Below, one piece after another: positions 36,654 through 46,618 of a DNA stretch of 64,000 bases (positions are counted from its first letter, which is position 1; the number at the start of each line of letters is the position of its first letter). Both the position numbers and the translations under genes were made by a program. This stretch comes from Muribaculum sp. (GTDB taxonomy: Bacteria > Bacteroidota > Bacteroidia > Bacteroidales > Muribaculaceae), in assembly GCA_023666965.1 (NCBI GenBank), contig JAMPAZ010000001.1:227223-291222 (forward strand), given 5' to 3'. The notes under the pieces were generated by a model, which did no database searches, was not told the origin of the DNA, and was given only the letters and a program-made list of their open reading frames with translations.

Positions 36654-37811
36654 ATGAACTACTGGAAGTCAATCGCCCTCATTTCGGGAATGACACTTAC
36701 CTTAAGTGCATGTGGCAATCAAAAGAATGCCGAACCCCAGTTAACTGATTCCGGACTAAATCCGGCCGACTTTGTTACTGAAGTCGATGGTAAGACCACA
36801 GGTCTTTATACCCTCAAGAATGCCAACGGCATGGAAGTGTGCATCACCAACTTCGGTGGACGCATTGTGTCGGTCATGGCACCTGACCGCGACGGCAAAT
36901 TCCACGATGTCGTTCTCGGATTTGACAGCATTGCTGACTATCTGCCCCAAAACAACCTGAGCGACTTCGGTGCCGCCATCGGCCGCTATGCCAACCGCAT
37001 CAATCAGGGAAAAATCGTACTTGACGGCGACACGATCCAATTGCCCCGCAACAACTTCGGCCACTGCCTGCACGGAGGCCCCAAGGGATGGCAGTATAAA
37101 GTGTTTGATGTTAAGGCAGCTACCGACAGCACAGTAACTCTGAGCTTAGACTCGCCCGACGGCGACAACAACTTCCCCGGCAATGTCACCGCAACAGTCA
37201 CTTACACCTTGACTCCGGACAACGCCCTTGACATAGCCTACAGCGCTACTACCGACAAGAAGACCGTCATCAACATGACCAACCACTCCTACTTCAACCT
37301 CAACGGCGACCCTTCAAAGCCCATCACCGACAACATCCTGTATATCTATGCCGACAGCTACACCCCGGTAGACAGCACATACATGACCACCGGCGAAATT
37401 GCCGCAGTAGCAGGAACTCCGATGGACTTCACCACTCCGAAAGCCGTAGGCCAGGACATCACCAACTTTGAATTTGTACAGCTCAAGAACGGCAACGGAT
37501 ATGACCACAACTGGGTACTCAACACCGCAGGCGACGACACTCAAGTGGCAGCCAAGCTCGTTTCGCCCGAGACCGGCATCTCGCTCGAAGTGCTCACCGA
37601 CGAACCGGGCATCCAGGTATATTCAGGCAACTTCCTTGACGGTAAGGTAACCGGCAAAAAGGGCCAGGTCTACAACCAACGCGCCGCCATTTGCCTCGAG
37701 ACTCAGCACTATCCCGACAGCCCCAACAAACCCGAATGGCCTTCAGTGGTTCTCGAACCCGGACAGACCTACAACAGCCATTGCGTGTTCAAATTTGGTG
37801 TAGAAAAATAA
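36654..37811 (+). CDS. galM: Aldose 1-epimerase, lipoprotein (mutarotase)
   Basis: The 385-residue protein interconverts alpha and beta anomers of sugars. A lipobox (LSAC) places the acylated Cys at about residue 20, so it is a membrane lipoprotein facing the periplasm. GalM motifs are present: GRIVSVMAPDRDGKFHDVVLG, GAAIGRYANRI, NMTNHSYFNLNG with a catalytic His, and the C-terminal AICLETQHYPDSPN with a catalytic Glu. It opens the operon galM-symporter-araR-araD-araA-araB, an order I recall from the Bacteroides thetaiotaomicron arabinose cluster. Confidence 0.92.
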   Translation: MNYWKSIALISGMTLTLSACGNQKNAEPQLTDSGLNPADFVTEVDGKTTGLYTLKNANGMEVCITNFGGRIVSVMAPDRDGKFHDVVLGFDSIADYLPQNNLSDFGAAIGRYANRINQGKIVLDGDTIQLPRNNFGHCLHGGPKGWQYKVFDVKAATDSTVTLSLDSPDGDNNFPGNVTATVTYTLTPDNALDIAYSATTDKKTVINMTNHSYFNLNGDPSKPITDNILYIYADSYTPVDSTYMTTGEIAAVAGTPMDFTTPKAVGQDITNFEFVQLKNGNGYDHNWVLNTAGDDTQVAAKLVSPETGISLEVLTDEPGIQVYSGNFLDGKVTGKKGQVYNQRAAICLETQHYPDSPNKPEWPSVVLEPGQTYNSHCVFKFGVEK

Positions 37812-37863
37812 CCATGACATAGATATAGTAATTTTAGTATAATCTTAAATCAACGCAACAATT

Positions 37864-39567
37864 ATGGCATTTTTAGATTGGATAGTAATCGCGCTATTCT
37901 TCGTCGTAATGGTAGGCATCATCGTATGGGTGATGCGCCAGAAGCAGAATAACGCGGAGGACTACTTCCTCGGCGGAAAGGATGCGACATGGATTGCCAT
38001 CGGTGCATCTATCTTCGCGTCAAACATCGGCTCAGAGCACCTTATCGGTCTCGCCGGTTCAGGAGCATCAAGCGGTATGGCAATGGCCCACTGGGAAATC
38101 CAGGGTTGGATGATCCTACTGTTGGGATGGGTGTTCGTACCGTTCTATACCCGTTCAATGGTGATAACCATGCCGGAATTTTTGGAGCGCCGCTACAATC
38201 CGGCATCGCGCACCATCCTGTCGGTCATCTCCCTTATCAGCTACGTGCTCACCAAGGTAGCCGTAACGGTTTATGCCGGCGGTCTCGTGTTCCAGCAAGT
38301 GTTCGGAATTGAAACACTGTGGGGGATAGACTTCTTCTGGATTGCCGCTATCGGCCTGGTATTGCTTACTGCGCTCTACACCATCGTGGGCGGTATGAAA
38401 TCTGTGCTTTACACCTCAGTGCTACAAACTCCTATACTTTTGGCCGGATCGGTTATTATCCTTTGGCTCGGTCTTAAAGAACTTGGAGGCTGGGACGAAA
38501 TGATGCGCATCTGTGGCGAACAGGTGATTACATGGAAAGACGCAGCGGGCAACACATGCAGCGAAGGCGACACCATGGTCAACCTTATCCGCAGCAACAA
38601 CGACCCGCAGTACCCATGGCTTGGAGCCTTAATCGGATCAGCAGTAATCGGCTTCTGGTACTGGTGTACCGACCAGTTCATCGTACAGCGAGTACTCTCG
38701 GGTAAAAACGAGCGCGAATCACGCCGCGGTACCATTTTCGGCGCATACTTGAAGCTTCTTCCGGTATTCTTGTTCCTTATCCCGGGCATGATCGCATTCG
38801 CCCTTCACCAGAAGACCGGATCGTTCCTTCCGATGCTTGCTAACGGCAATCTCAATACCGACGCAGCTTTCCCGACTCTCGTGGCAAAACTGCTCCCTGC
38901 CGGTGTTAAGGGTCTTATCGTGTGCGGTATTCTTGCAGCACTTATGTCATCGTTGGCATCTTTGTTCAACTCGTCAGCAGCCCTGTTTACCATCGACTTC
39001 TACCAGCGCTTCAAACCGAAGACCGACCCGAAAAAACTCGTTCGTATCGGCCAAGCCGCTACTATAGTTATCGTAGTTCTCGGTATACTCTGGATTCCGG
39101 TGATGCGTTCGGTTGGCGACGTGCTTTACCTGTACCTCCAGGATGTGCAGTCGGTACTCGCTCCGGGTATCGCAGCGGCGTTCCTTATGGGTATCTGCTG
39201 GAAGCGCACCACACCGCTCGGCGGTATGTGGGGTCTTATCGCCGGCCTTGTAATCGGTCTTACCCGACTCGCCGCCAAGATCTTCTACACCGGTGCTGAA
39301 GCCGCCGACAACATCTTTAAGTATATCTTCTTCGATGTCAACTGGCTGTTCTTCTGCGGATGGATGCTCGTGTTCTGTCTCTTGGTAGTCATCATAGTAA
39401 GCTACTTCACCAAACCAAAACCCGAGGCAGAAATCCAGGGTTTGGTATTCGGAACATCGACACCCGAGCAACGTGCCGCAACACGTGCAAGCTGGAACAA
39501 ATGGGATGTCATCCATACCGTGATCATCCTCGGTATCACGGCGGCATTCTACTGGTACTTCTGGTAA
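37864..39567 (+). CDS. Sodium/sugar symporter (SSS family)
   Basis: The 567-residue inner-membrane protein has about 14 membrane segments and the sodium:solute symporter pattern (GASIFASNIGSEHLIGLAGSG near the N-terminus, FWYWCTDQFIVQRVLSGKN in the middle). These are the marks of SGLT-type sugar transporters. Its place in the arabinose operon points to L-arabinose as substrate. The gene lies 52 bases after galM and 46 bases before araR. Confidence 0.9.
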   Translation: MAFLDWIVIALFFVVMVGIIVWVMRQKQNNAEDYFLGGKDATWIAIGASIFASNIGSEHLIGLAGSGASSGMAMAHWEIQGWMILLLGWVFVPFYTRSMVITMPEFLERRYNPASRTILSVISLISYVLTKVAVTVYAGGLVFQQVFGIETLWGIDFFWIAAIGLVLLTALYTIVGGMKSVLYTSVLQTPILLAGSVIILWLGLKELGGWDEMMRICGEQVITWKDAAGNTCSEGDTMVNLIRSNNDPQYPWLGALIGSAVIGFWYWCTDQFIVQRVLSGKNERESRRGTIFGAYLKLLPVFLFLIPGMIAFALHQKTGSFLPMLANGNLNTDAAFPTLVAKLLPAGVKGLIVCGILAALMSSLASLFNSSAALFTIDFYQRFKPKTDPKKLVRIGQAATIVIVVLGILWIPVMRSVGDVLYLYLQDVQSVLAPGIAAAFLMGICWKRTTPLGGMWGLIAGLVIGLTRLAAKIFYTGAEAADNIFKYIFFDVNWLFFCGWMLVFCLLVVIIVSYFTKPKPEAEIQGLVFGTSTPEQRAATRASWNKWDVIHTVIILGITAAFYWYFW

Positions 39568-39613
39568 ACAGACCAAATAGATTGACAGCGCATACTATAT
39601 ATATCAATGTGTA

Positions 39614-40291
39614 ATGACCGAGTTTTATAAACATAATCCGCGATTCTACGTAGGAGTCGACTGCATAATCTTCGGACTTAACAAAGGCGAACTAAGCATC
39701 CTGCTTGCCAAGCGCCAGTTTGAGCCGGAAAAAGGCAAATGGTCGCTGATGGGCGGCTTTGTCAAGGAGGGAGAGAGCGTCGACGACGCGGCCAAACGCG
39801 TACTCCACGAGTTGACCGGATTAGAGAATGTCTACATGGAGCAAGTGGGCGCGTTCGGCGAAGTCGACCGCGATCCGGGTGAACGTGTAGTCTCGGTGGC
39901 ATACTATGCGCTGATTAATTTCGACGAATACGACCGGCTGAGGGTAATGGAGCATAATGCCCAGTGGATCAGCATTAACGACATGCCTCCGTTGAGCTTC
40001 GACCACCCTCAGATGATAGAAAAAGCCCGCGGGCTCATGCGACAAAAAGTGTCGCATGAGCCCATCGGGTTCAATCTACTCCCAAGACTGTTTACTCTGA
40101 CACAGTTGCAAAGCCTGTATGAGACAATCTTAGGAGAAAGCGTCGACAAGCGAAACTTCCGCAAACGCATTTCAGAAATGGACTGCATAGAGAAGACCGA
40201 CCAAATCGACAAGACCGGATCGCGTCGGGGCGCTGCTCTGTATAAATTCAACGACCGCGCATATAGACGCGACCCAAAATTCAAAATCTAA
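39614..40291 (+). CDS. araR: Nudix-family transcriptional regulator AraR
   Basis: The 225-residue protein has a Nudix domain (residues 1-145) and a C-terminal winged-helix domain (about 150-225), the NrtR/AraR layout. The Nudix box reads G-x5-E-x7-RVLHELTGL, so the REUxEE core has lost one key Glu in each half. That suggests no hydrolase activity and a sensor role. In B. thetaiotaomicron a protein of this kind at the same position controls arabinose use. It probably binds the two palindromes upstream of galM, with arabinose as effector. Confidence 0.85.
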   Translation: MTEFYKHNPRFYVGVDCIIFGLNKGELSILLAKRQFEPEKGKWSLMGGFVKEGESVDDAAKRVLHELTGLENVYMEQVGAFGEVDRDPGERVVSVAYYALINFDEYDRLRVMEHNAQWISINDMPPLSFDHPQMIEKARGLMRQKVSHEPIGFNLLPRLFTLTQLQSLYETILGESVDKRNFRKRISEMDCIEKTDQIDKTGSRRGAALYKFNDRAYRRDPKFKI

Positions 40292-40314
40292 AAAATCACC
40301 TAATTTAACGACCA

Positions 40315-41007
40315 ATGCTCGAAGAATTAAAAGAAAAAGTGTTCCAAGCCAACCTCGACTTGGTAAAACACGGTCTGGTAATATTCACCTGGGGCAATGT
40401 GTCCGGCATCGACCGTGAATCAGGACTGGTGGTAATCAAACCGAGCGGAGTGGACTACGACACCATGAAGGTATCCGACATGGTGGTGGTAGACCTTGAG
40501 GGGAATGTAGTCGAAGGCGAACTTCGCCCATCGTCAGACACTCCTACTCACCTGGCCTTATACAAGGCTTTCCCCGAAATCGGGGGTGTAGTACATACCC
40601 ATTCCACCTACGCCACCGCATGGGCACAGGCCGGAATAGACCTGCCCAACATCGGAACGACTCATGCCGACTACTTCCACCAGGCAATCCCCTGCACGGC
40701 CGACATGACTGAAGCAGAAGTGAAAGGTCAGTATGAACTGGAGACCGGAAACGTCATCATCAAACGTTTCGAGGGGATGAATCCGGTGCATACTCCGGGG
40801 GTGCTTGTAAAGAACCACGGACCTTTTGCCTGGGGCAAGGATCCGCACGATGCTGTCCATAACGCCGTCGTCATGGAGCAAGTGGCCAAGATGGCTTTCA
40901 TAGCCTATTCCGTCAATCCGTCGCTGACCATGAATCCCCTTCTTATCGAGAAGCACTTCAACCGCAAGCATGGCCCCAACGCCTACTACGGACAGGCAAA
41001 GAAATAA
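40315..41007 (+). CDS. araD: L-ribulose-5-phosphate 4-epimerase
   Basis: AraD converts L-ribulose 5-phosphate to D-xylulose 5-phosphate, the entry to the pentose phosphate pathway. The 230-residue protein is a class II aldolase-fold enzyme. It has [15 protein letters not shown], the zinc-site [14 protein letters not shown] and the [10 protein letters not shown] segment. It sits between araR and araA as expected. Confidence 0.94.
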   Translation: MLEELKEKVFQANLDLVKHGLVIFTWGNVSGIDRESGLVVIKPSGVDYDTMKVSDMVVVDLEGNVVEGELRPSSDTPTHLALYKAFPEIGGVVHTHSTYATAWAQAGIDLPNIGTTHADYFHQAIPCTADMTEAEVKGQYELETGNVIIKRFEGMNPVHTPGVLVKNHGPFAWGKDPHDAVHNAVVMEQVAKMAFIAYSVNPSLTMNPLLIEKHFNRKHGPNAYYGQAKK

Positions 41008-41116
41008 TCAACCCAATAAACAAACAATATTTACTTACCTCAGATTGTCAGACAATATTCCATTCACGACAAACATACAAGGAATAACCGACAACCTAAC
41101 AAAAAAAATTAATGCA

Positions 41117-42649
41117 ATGAAAGCTTTTGAAAATTTAGAATTATGGTGGGTCACCGGAGCACAGTTGCTCTACGGTGGTGATGCAGTTATCGCAGTCGAC
41201 GCACACTCTAAAGAGATGGTCGACGGTCTCAATAACTCGGGAAACCTTCCTATAAAAGTAGTATATAAAGGCACAGCCAACTCTTCAAAAGAGGTCGAGG
41301 CAGTGATGAAAGCCGCCAACAACGATGAAAAGTGCGTAGGAGTAATCACCTGGATGCACACATTCTCTCCCGCTAAAATGTGGATTCACGGATTGCAGCA
41401 ACTTAAGAAACCGCTTCTGCACTTCCACACTCAGTATAACGCTGAAATTCCATGGAATACAATCGACATGGACTTTATGAACCTCAACCAGAGCGCTCAC
41501 GGCGACCGCGAGTTCGGACACATCTGCGCACGGTTGAACGTACGTAGAAAAGTCGTTGTCGGCTACTGGAAAGACGAAGCCACTCAGAAGAAGATCGCAG
41601 TGTGGTCGCGTGTTGCAGCAGCATGGGCCGACAGCCAAGACATGCTCATCATTCGCTTCGGCGACCAAATGAACAACGTAGCCGTAACTGACGGCGACAA
41701 GGTAGCAGCTGAAATGCAACTGGGCTATCACGTTGACTACTGCCCGGTCAGCGCTCTCATGGAGTACTTTAAGAAGGTCAAGGACGAAGACGTAAAAGAA
41801 CTTTACGACACTTACCTTGCGACTTACGACTACGACCCGAAAATCGCTGAAAGAGGCACTGTCGAACACAAGGCAGTATGGAATGCAGCCAAGGCAGAAT
41901 TGGCCATCCGAGCCTGTCTGAAAGACAAAGGCGCCAAGGGCTTCACCACAAACTTCGACGACCTCGGAACCGACGACATCAATGATCCTAACTTTGTTGG
42001 ATTCGACCAGATTCCCGGTCTTGCTTCACAGCGTCTCATGGCCGAAGGCTACGGCTTCGGAGCGGAAGGCGACTGGAAGTCGGCCGCTCTCTACCGCACA
42101 CTCTGGGTGATGAACCAGGGTCTGGAAGGCGGTTGCTCATTCCTCGAGGACTACACAATCAACTTCAACGGCGCACAAAGCTCATTGCTTCAATCACACA
42201 TGCTCGAAATCTGCCCGCTCATCGCAGAAAAGAAACCCCGTCTGGAAGTGCACTTCCTTGGAATCGGTATACGCAAAGCACAGACTGCACGCCTTGTATT
42301 TACATCGAAGCCACAAAACGGAATCACTGCGACAGTAGTCGACATGGGCAACCGTTTCCGTCTCATCGTAAACGATGTGGAGTGCATCCGTCCGAAAGAA
42401 ATGCCGAAACTCCCCGTAGCCACTGCACTTTGGATTCCGATGCCCAACTTTGAGGTTGGAGCCGGTGCATGGATTATGGCCGGAGGAACTCACCACAGTT
42501 GCTTCTCCTACGACTTAACTCCCGAATATTGGGAAGATTATGCGGAGATGGCCGGTATCGAGATGGTCCACATCAACAAGAATACCACCATGCAGGAGTT
42601 CAAGAAGGAGCTTCGCTACAATGACGTATATTACATGCTCAACAAGTAA
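41117..42649 (+). CDS. araA: L-arabinose isomerase
   Basis: AraA isomerises L-arabinose to L-ribulose. I chose the ATG at 41117, which gives [20 protein letters not shown] and a normal 510 residues. An open frame back to 40970 would overlap araD and adds a non-conserved tail. Conserved parts include [24 protein letters not shown] and [13 protein letters not shown]. The 109-base gap before it holds no further gene. Confidence 0.95.
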   Translation: MKAFENLELWWVTGAQLLYGGDAVIAVDAHSKEMVDGLNNSGNLPIKVVYKGTANSSKEVEAVMKAANNDEKCVGVITWMHTFSPAKMWIHGLQQLKKPLLHFHTQYNAEIPWNTIDMDFMNLNQSAHGDREFGHICARLNVRRKVVVGYWKDEATQKKIAVWSRVAAAWADSQDMLIIRFGDQMNNVAVTDGDKVAAEMQLGYHVDYCPVSALMEYFKKVKDEDVKELYDTYLATYDYDPKIAERGTVEHKAVWNAAKAELAIRACLKDKGAKGFTTNFDDLGTDDINDPNFVGFDQIPGLASQRLMAEGYGFGAEGDWKSAALYRTLWVMNQGLEGGCSFLEDYTINFNGAQSSLLQSHMLEICPLIAEKKPRLEVHFLGIGIRKAQTARLVFTSKPQNGITATVVDMGNRFRLIVNDVECIRPKEMPKLPVATALWIPMPNFEVGAGAWIMAGGTHHSCFSYDLTPEYWEDYAEMAGIEMVHINKNTTMQEFKKELRYNDVYYMLNK

Positions 42650-42660
42650 TACGCCTTAGC

Positions 42661-44259
42661 ATGAATTCAGATTCCAAAAGCACAATTGAAGCAGGTAAAG
42701 CCATTCTCGGTATCGAGTTTGGCTCTACCCGCATCAAAGCCGTTCTCATCGACGAGAACAACAATCCCATAGCTCAAGGCAGCCACGAATGGGAAAACCA
42801 ACTTGTTGACGGACTTTGGACATACAGCATCGAAGCCATCTGGTTTGGACTTCAGGACTGCTACCGCGACCTCCGCGCCAATGTACTTGCAAAATACGGA
42901 GTTGAGATTGAGAATCTCGCAGCTATCGGTATCAGTGCGATGATGCACGGCTACATGCCGTTCGACGAGAATCAGGAGATTCTCGTGCCGTTCCGCACCT
43001 GGCGAAACACCAACACGGGCCGCGCCGCCGCCGAATTGTCGGAACTGTTTGTCTACAACATTCCTCTGCGTTGGAGCATTTCTCATCTCTATCAAGCAAT
43101 TCTCGACAACGAACCGCATGTGAAAGACATCAAGTTTCTCACCACGCTGGCCGGCTACATCCACTGGCAACTGACAGGCGAGAAGGTGCTTGGTATAGGC
43201 GACGCATCAGGAATGCTTCCCATAGACCCCGAGACTAAGAACTATTCGGCCACAATGGTAGAGAAATTCGACAAGCTCGTATCGCCTAAGGGCTATCCTT
43301 GGAAACTTGAAGATATACTCCCCAAGGTGCTCGTGGCCGGAGAGAAGGCCGGCGTGCTGACCGAAGAAGGAGCTAACCGTCTCGACATATCAGGACATCT
43401 CAAGGGGGGTATACCCCTGTGTCCGCCCGAAGGCGACGCGGGCACGGGCATGACCGCCACAAACGCTGTAAAGCAACGCACAGGTAACGTATCGGCTGGA
43501 ACATCTTCTTTCTCAATGATTGTAATCGAGAAAGACTTAAGCAAGCCTTACGAAGTAATCGATATGGTGACGACTCCCGACGGAAGCCTCGTGGCAATGG
43601 TACACTGCAACAACTGTACTTCCGACCTAAATGCATGGGTAGGACTTTTCCGCGAATATACCGAACTGCTCGGTCTGCCGGTTGACATGAACGACATATA
43701 CGCAAAGCTTTACAACAATGCTCTTAAGGGCGACACCGACTGCGGAGGACTAATGGCATACAACTACTTCTCCGGAGAGCCCGTTACCGGACTCGAAGAA
43801 GGCCGTCCGCTGTTTGTTCGCTCGGTAAGCGACAAGTTTAATCTTGCCAACTTTATGCGCGCCCACCTTCACGCATCGGTGGCCGTGCTTAAAATCGGCA
43901 ACGACATATTGTTTAACGACGAGAAAATCAAGGTAGACCGCATTACCGGCCACGGAGGTCTATTCAAGACAAAAGGTGTCGGACAGCGCATACTTGCCGC
44001 CGCAATCAATTCACCGATTTCTGTCATGGAGACGGCAGGCGAAGGCGGAGCATGGGGCGTGGCACTCCTCGCTTCATACCTCGTGAACAACGAAGAAGAG
44101 CGTACATTAGCCGACTTCCTTGAAATGCAGGTATTTGCTGGTAATACCGGTGTGGAAATCGCTCCGACGGAAGAAGATGTGGAGGGATTCAACCGATACA
44201 TCGAGAACTACAAGCAATGTCTCGGCATAGAAAAGGCCGCTGTAAAATATAAGAAGTAA
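42661..44259 (+). CDS. araB: Ribulokinase-type FGGY kinase (arabinose pathway)
   Basis: The 532-residue FGGY-family kinase phosphorylates L-ribulose to L-ribulose 5-phosphate. The N-terminal phosphate-binding loop is [15 protein letters not shown]. The later GTSSFSMIV and [15 protein letters not shown] segments form the rest of the nucleotide site. It is of the Bacteroides type, not close to E. coli AraB, and its substrate is inferred from position. It is the last gene of the operon and precedes a strong terminator. Confidence 0.88.
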   Translation: MNSDSKSTIEAGKAILGIEFGSTRIKAVLIDENNNPIAQGSHEWENQLVDGLWTYSIEAIWFGLQDCYRDLRANVLAKYGVEIENLAAIGISAMMHGYMPFDENQEILVPFRTWRNTNTGRAAAELSELFVYNIPLRWSISHLYQAILDNEPHVKDIKFLTTLAGYIHWQLTGEKVLGIGDASGMLPIDPETKNYSATMVEKFDKLVSPKGYPWKLEDILPKVLVAGEKAGVLTEEGANRLDISGHLKGGIPLCPPEGDAGTGMTATNAVKQRTGNVSAGTSSFSMIVIEKDLSKPYEVIDMVTTPDGSLVAMVHCNNCTSDLNAWVGLFREYTELLGLPVDMNDIYAKLYNNALKGDTDCGGLMAYNYFSGEPVTGLEEGRPLFVRSVSDKFNLANFMRAHLHASVAVLKIGNDILFNDEKIKVDRITGHGGLFKTKGVGQRILAAAINSPISVMETAGEGGAWGVALLASYLVNNEEERTLADFLEMQVFAGNTGVEIAPTEEDVEGFNRYIENYKQCLGIEKAAVKYKK

Positions 44260-44291
44260 CGACCTTAAGGACAAAATATGCCCTATACTCA

Positions 44292-44323
44292 CATCCCCGG
44301 CCAAGAGCCGGGGATGTTTTTTT
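44292..44323 (+). terminator. Terminator of the arabinose operon
   Basis: CATCCCCGGC (44292-44301) pairs perfectly with GCCGGGGATG (44307-44316) around a 5-base loop, followed by seven T. Confidence 0.92.
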
Positions 44324-44409
44324 GATAAAGTCATGCTCACATGAACCGATAGGCAACCGTTGCTGTTTTATGGGTGCAAGGGTCTGCGGAGTTTTCCCGC
44401 AAAATTTCG

Positions 44410-44417
44410 TAACTTTG
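44410..44417 (+). promoter_or_regulatory. Likely -7 box for the exopolysaccharide locus
   Basis: TAACTTTG is a full match to TAnnTTTG. Transcription would start near 44424, which rules against translation from the TTG at 44425 and favours the GTG at 44443. Confidence 0.5.
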
Positions 44418-44442
44418 CGCCAAATTGCTAAAACTTAATTAC

Positions 44443-45630
44443 GTGCTATACTTCGTCAACTCGTTAACATATCTGTCATATATTCTCGTCGGCCTGGCAG
44501 CGGTGTGCGCGGCCGGAGCCTCGCTATTCACCCTACGCTACGTAGGCAAAGTCACTACTTTAGTTAAAAAGCAGGACGAAGAAGAACTCGATAACGACGC
44601 AGCTTGGCCAGACGTAACTGTCGTGGTCTACTCATACAACGATGCCGAAGGACTTTCGGAACTCCTCCCCACCCTGATCAACCAAGACTATCCGGGTGTC
44701 TACGATATAGTGGTGGTAAATGACGGAGCGGACATAGCCACTGACGAACTCCTGACATCTCTCGAAAAAGAGCACACAGGTCTATACCACACGTTTACGC
44801 CACGCGACACAAGCAACCTGTCGCGAAAAAAACTTGCTTTAATGTTAGGCATCAAAGCGGCCCGGAACGACATCATGCACTTGATAACTTCGGAGAGCAG
44901 AATCCCTTCTGATAGTTGGCTGAAGCTTATGACTCGCCGTTTTATGAACCCGGAGACTCAAATCGTAATCGGATACGCTTACCCCGACCCGGCGTGCGAC
45001 ACTGAGCGCGGAGCAGATTCTCGGCAGCATGACCACCTGATCGACGGTGTACAATATCTCAGCGCGGCCATCTCCGGCCAAGCATATCGAGGCGACGGCG
45101 ACAATCTGTCGTATCGGCGCTCGCTATTTTTCGCCAACAAGGGCTTCAGCAGATCGCTCCAACTGGCTTACGGCGATGACGATGTATTCATCTCAGAGGT
45201 GGCAACTCCCGAAAACACCCGTGTCGAAATATCCACAGAATCACAGGTGTCCACTGTCACTGACGAACCACGCAAACGCTTCCGACACAAAAAATCGCGC
45301 TACAACTTCACTTCGCAGTTCGGTCGGCAAGGTGCGCTACGCAGATATTCGACTATTTCCATCATCCTGTGGGGATGGCTCTTAGTTGCTGTAGCATCAA
45401 TTTGCTTGTCGCCGCTTAACCCGCTGATATGGATAATTAACGCCGCTATAGGAGCCGGACTGTGGATTCCTACAACCATGGCGTGGAAGAAAGCGGCCAC
45501 GGCACTGCACTCAACTCCGTTTGGAATCACCGTGCCGATAGCTCTAATGCTGCGTCCTTTGCGCAACTTAGCCTACCGCCCGCACCGACACGACACTCCC
45601 GAGCCACGCTTCACCTGGGAGACCGTCTGA
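44443..45630 (+). CDS. Family 2 glycosyltransferase with membrane segments
   Basis: The 395-residue protein has an N-terminal membrane segment, a GT2 catalytic domain (about 45-270) and two C-terminal membrane segments (about 305-350). The GT-A motifs are VVVYSYNDAEGLSELL and the nucleotide-binding VVNDGAD. A GTG start at 44443 suits the promoter position; a TTG six codons earlier is the alternative, and no ATG is near. It probably adds a sugar to the lipid-linked repeat unit or to another envelope glycan. It may be a separate unit from the export genes, since 163 bases follow. Confidence 0.75.
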   Translation: MLYFVNSLTYLSYILVGLAAVCAAGASLFTLRYVGKVTTLVKKQDEEELDNDAAWPDVTVVVYSYNDAEGLSELLPTLINQDYPGVYDIVVVNDGADIATDELLTSLEKEHTGLYHTFTPRDTSNLSRKKLALMLGIKAARNDIMHLITSESRIPSDSWLKLMTRRFMNPETQIVIGYAYPDPACDTERGADSRQHDHLIDGVQYLSAAISGQAYRGDGDNLSYRRSLFFANKGFSRSLQLAYGDDDVFISEVATPENTRVEISTESQVSTVTDEPRKRFRHKKSRYNFTSQFGRQGALRRYSTISIILWGWLLVAVASICLSPLNPLIWIINAAIGAGLWIPTTMAWKKAATALHSTPFGITVPIALMLRPLRNLAYRPHRHDTPEPRFTWETV

Positions 45631-45793
45631 CAGCCGGCCAGTATACGCTTGTTGCCGACGGCCTTCAGCAAAGCGCAGTCAACTCAGGGTCAAGACATTG
45701 GCGATTTCTTATAGAGCCACATAATAAAGAGGCGATGGCTTACGTTATAATAAATGATTTGCATAGTTTTTACAAATCGCATAATCAACCATT

Positions 45794-46597
45794 ATGAAGA
45801 TAGGCCAATTACTCGTTATCGCTCTCACGCTCGTGATGTTTTCATGCTCGACCCAACGGTCACCGCTAACATACTTCGAGGACATTAAGACTCAAACGGA
45901 CGGGGTCATTCCTGCTCCGGACAGCTACGTGATTAAAATCGTCCCTGACGACGAACTATTGATAACAGTAACGTCGACAGTGCCCGAAGCTACAGCCGAA
46001 TACAATCTGCCTTTGTCAAATCCGGCCAAAAACGGGTCGCTTTTGGAAGTGACCCAGCCAAAGCAGCAGACTTTCCTTGTAGACAAAGCCGGCGACATCA
46101 ACTTTCCGCGCCTTGGAATGATTCACGTGGCCGGCATGACTACCTCTGAACTGCAGAATCTACTCGCTAAGAAGATTAGCACCGAGGTAGAAGACCCCGT
46201 AGTGAAGGTATCGCTTGTAAATTTCCGTGTAAACGTTCTCGGTGAAGTAAAGAATCCGGGCACCATCGGAGTCAACCGCGAACGATTCTCAATACTTGAT
46301 GCTCTTGGCGCGGCAGGCGACCTCACCGAGTATGCCGAGCGCAACAACATCCTGCTAATCCGCGAGGTAGATGGCAAGAAAGAATTTCATCATCTCAATC
46401 TTAACGATGCCGCACTGCTGTCGTCGCCTTATTACTACCTGCAACAAAACGATGCCATCTATGTCGAGCCGAATAAGATCCGCAAAGATAACTCGAAATA
46501 CAACCAAAACAACGCATTTAAGCTCTCCATGGCATCTGCCATAATCAGCGCAAGCTCCGTAATAGCCTCTCTCGTAATTGCATTAACCGTAAAATAA
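45794..46597 (+). CDS. Polysaccharide export outer-membrane lipoprotein (Wza-like)
   Basis: The 267-residue protein has a lipobox ending at C18 (MFSCSTQ). A Poly_export domain and SLBB-type domains follow (about 45-215): DDELLITV, INFPRLGMIHVAGMTTSEL and NVLGEVKNPGTIGV. It ends with a hydrophobic helix (about 243-266), as in Bacteroidota Wza relatives. It should form the outer-membrane channel for the exported polysaccharide. The chain-length regulator follows after 21 bases. Confidence 0.88.
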   Translation: MKIGQLLVIALTLVMFSCSTQRSPLTYFEDIKTQTDGVIPAPDSYVIKIVPDDELLITVTSTVPEATAEYNLPLSNPAKNGSLLEVTQPKQQTFLVDKAGDINFPRLGMIHVAGMTTSELQNLLAKKISTEVEDPVVKVSLVNFRVNVLGEVKNPGTIGVNRERFSILDALGAAGDLTEYAERNNILLIREVDGKKEFHHLNLNDAALLSSPYYYLQQNDAIYVEPNKIRKDNSKYNQNNAFKLSMASAIISASSVIASLVIALTVK

Positions 46598-46618
46598 ACC
46601 CAACAACCCTCATAAAAT

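Noticed and set aside
41044..41056. ATTGTC-A-GACAAT palindrome between araD and araA
   Set aside because: It is only 13 bases, occurs once, and does not match the candidate AraR operator; chance is likely.
40970..41116. Upstream extension of araA
   Set aside because: The added 49 residues are not typical of L-arabinose isomerase and overlap araD.
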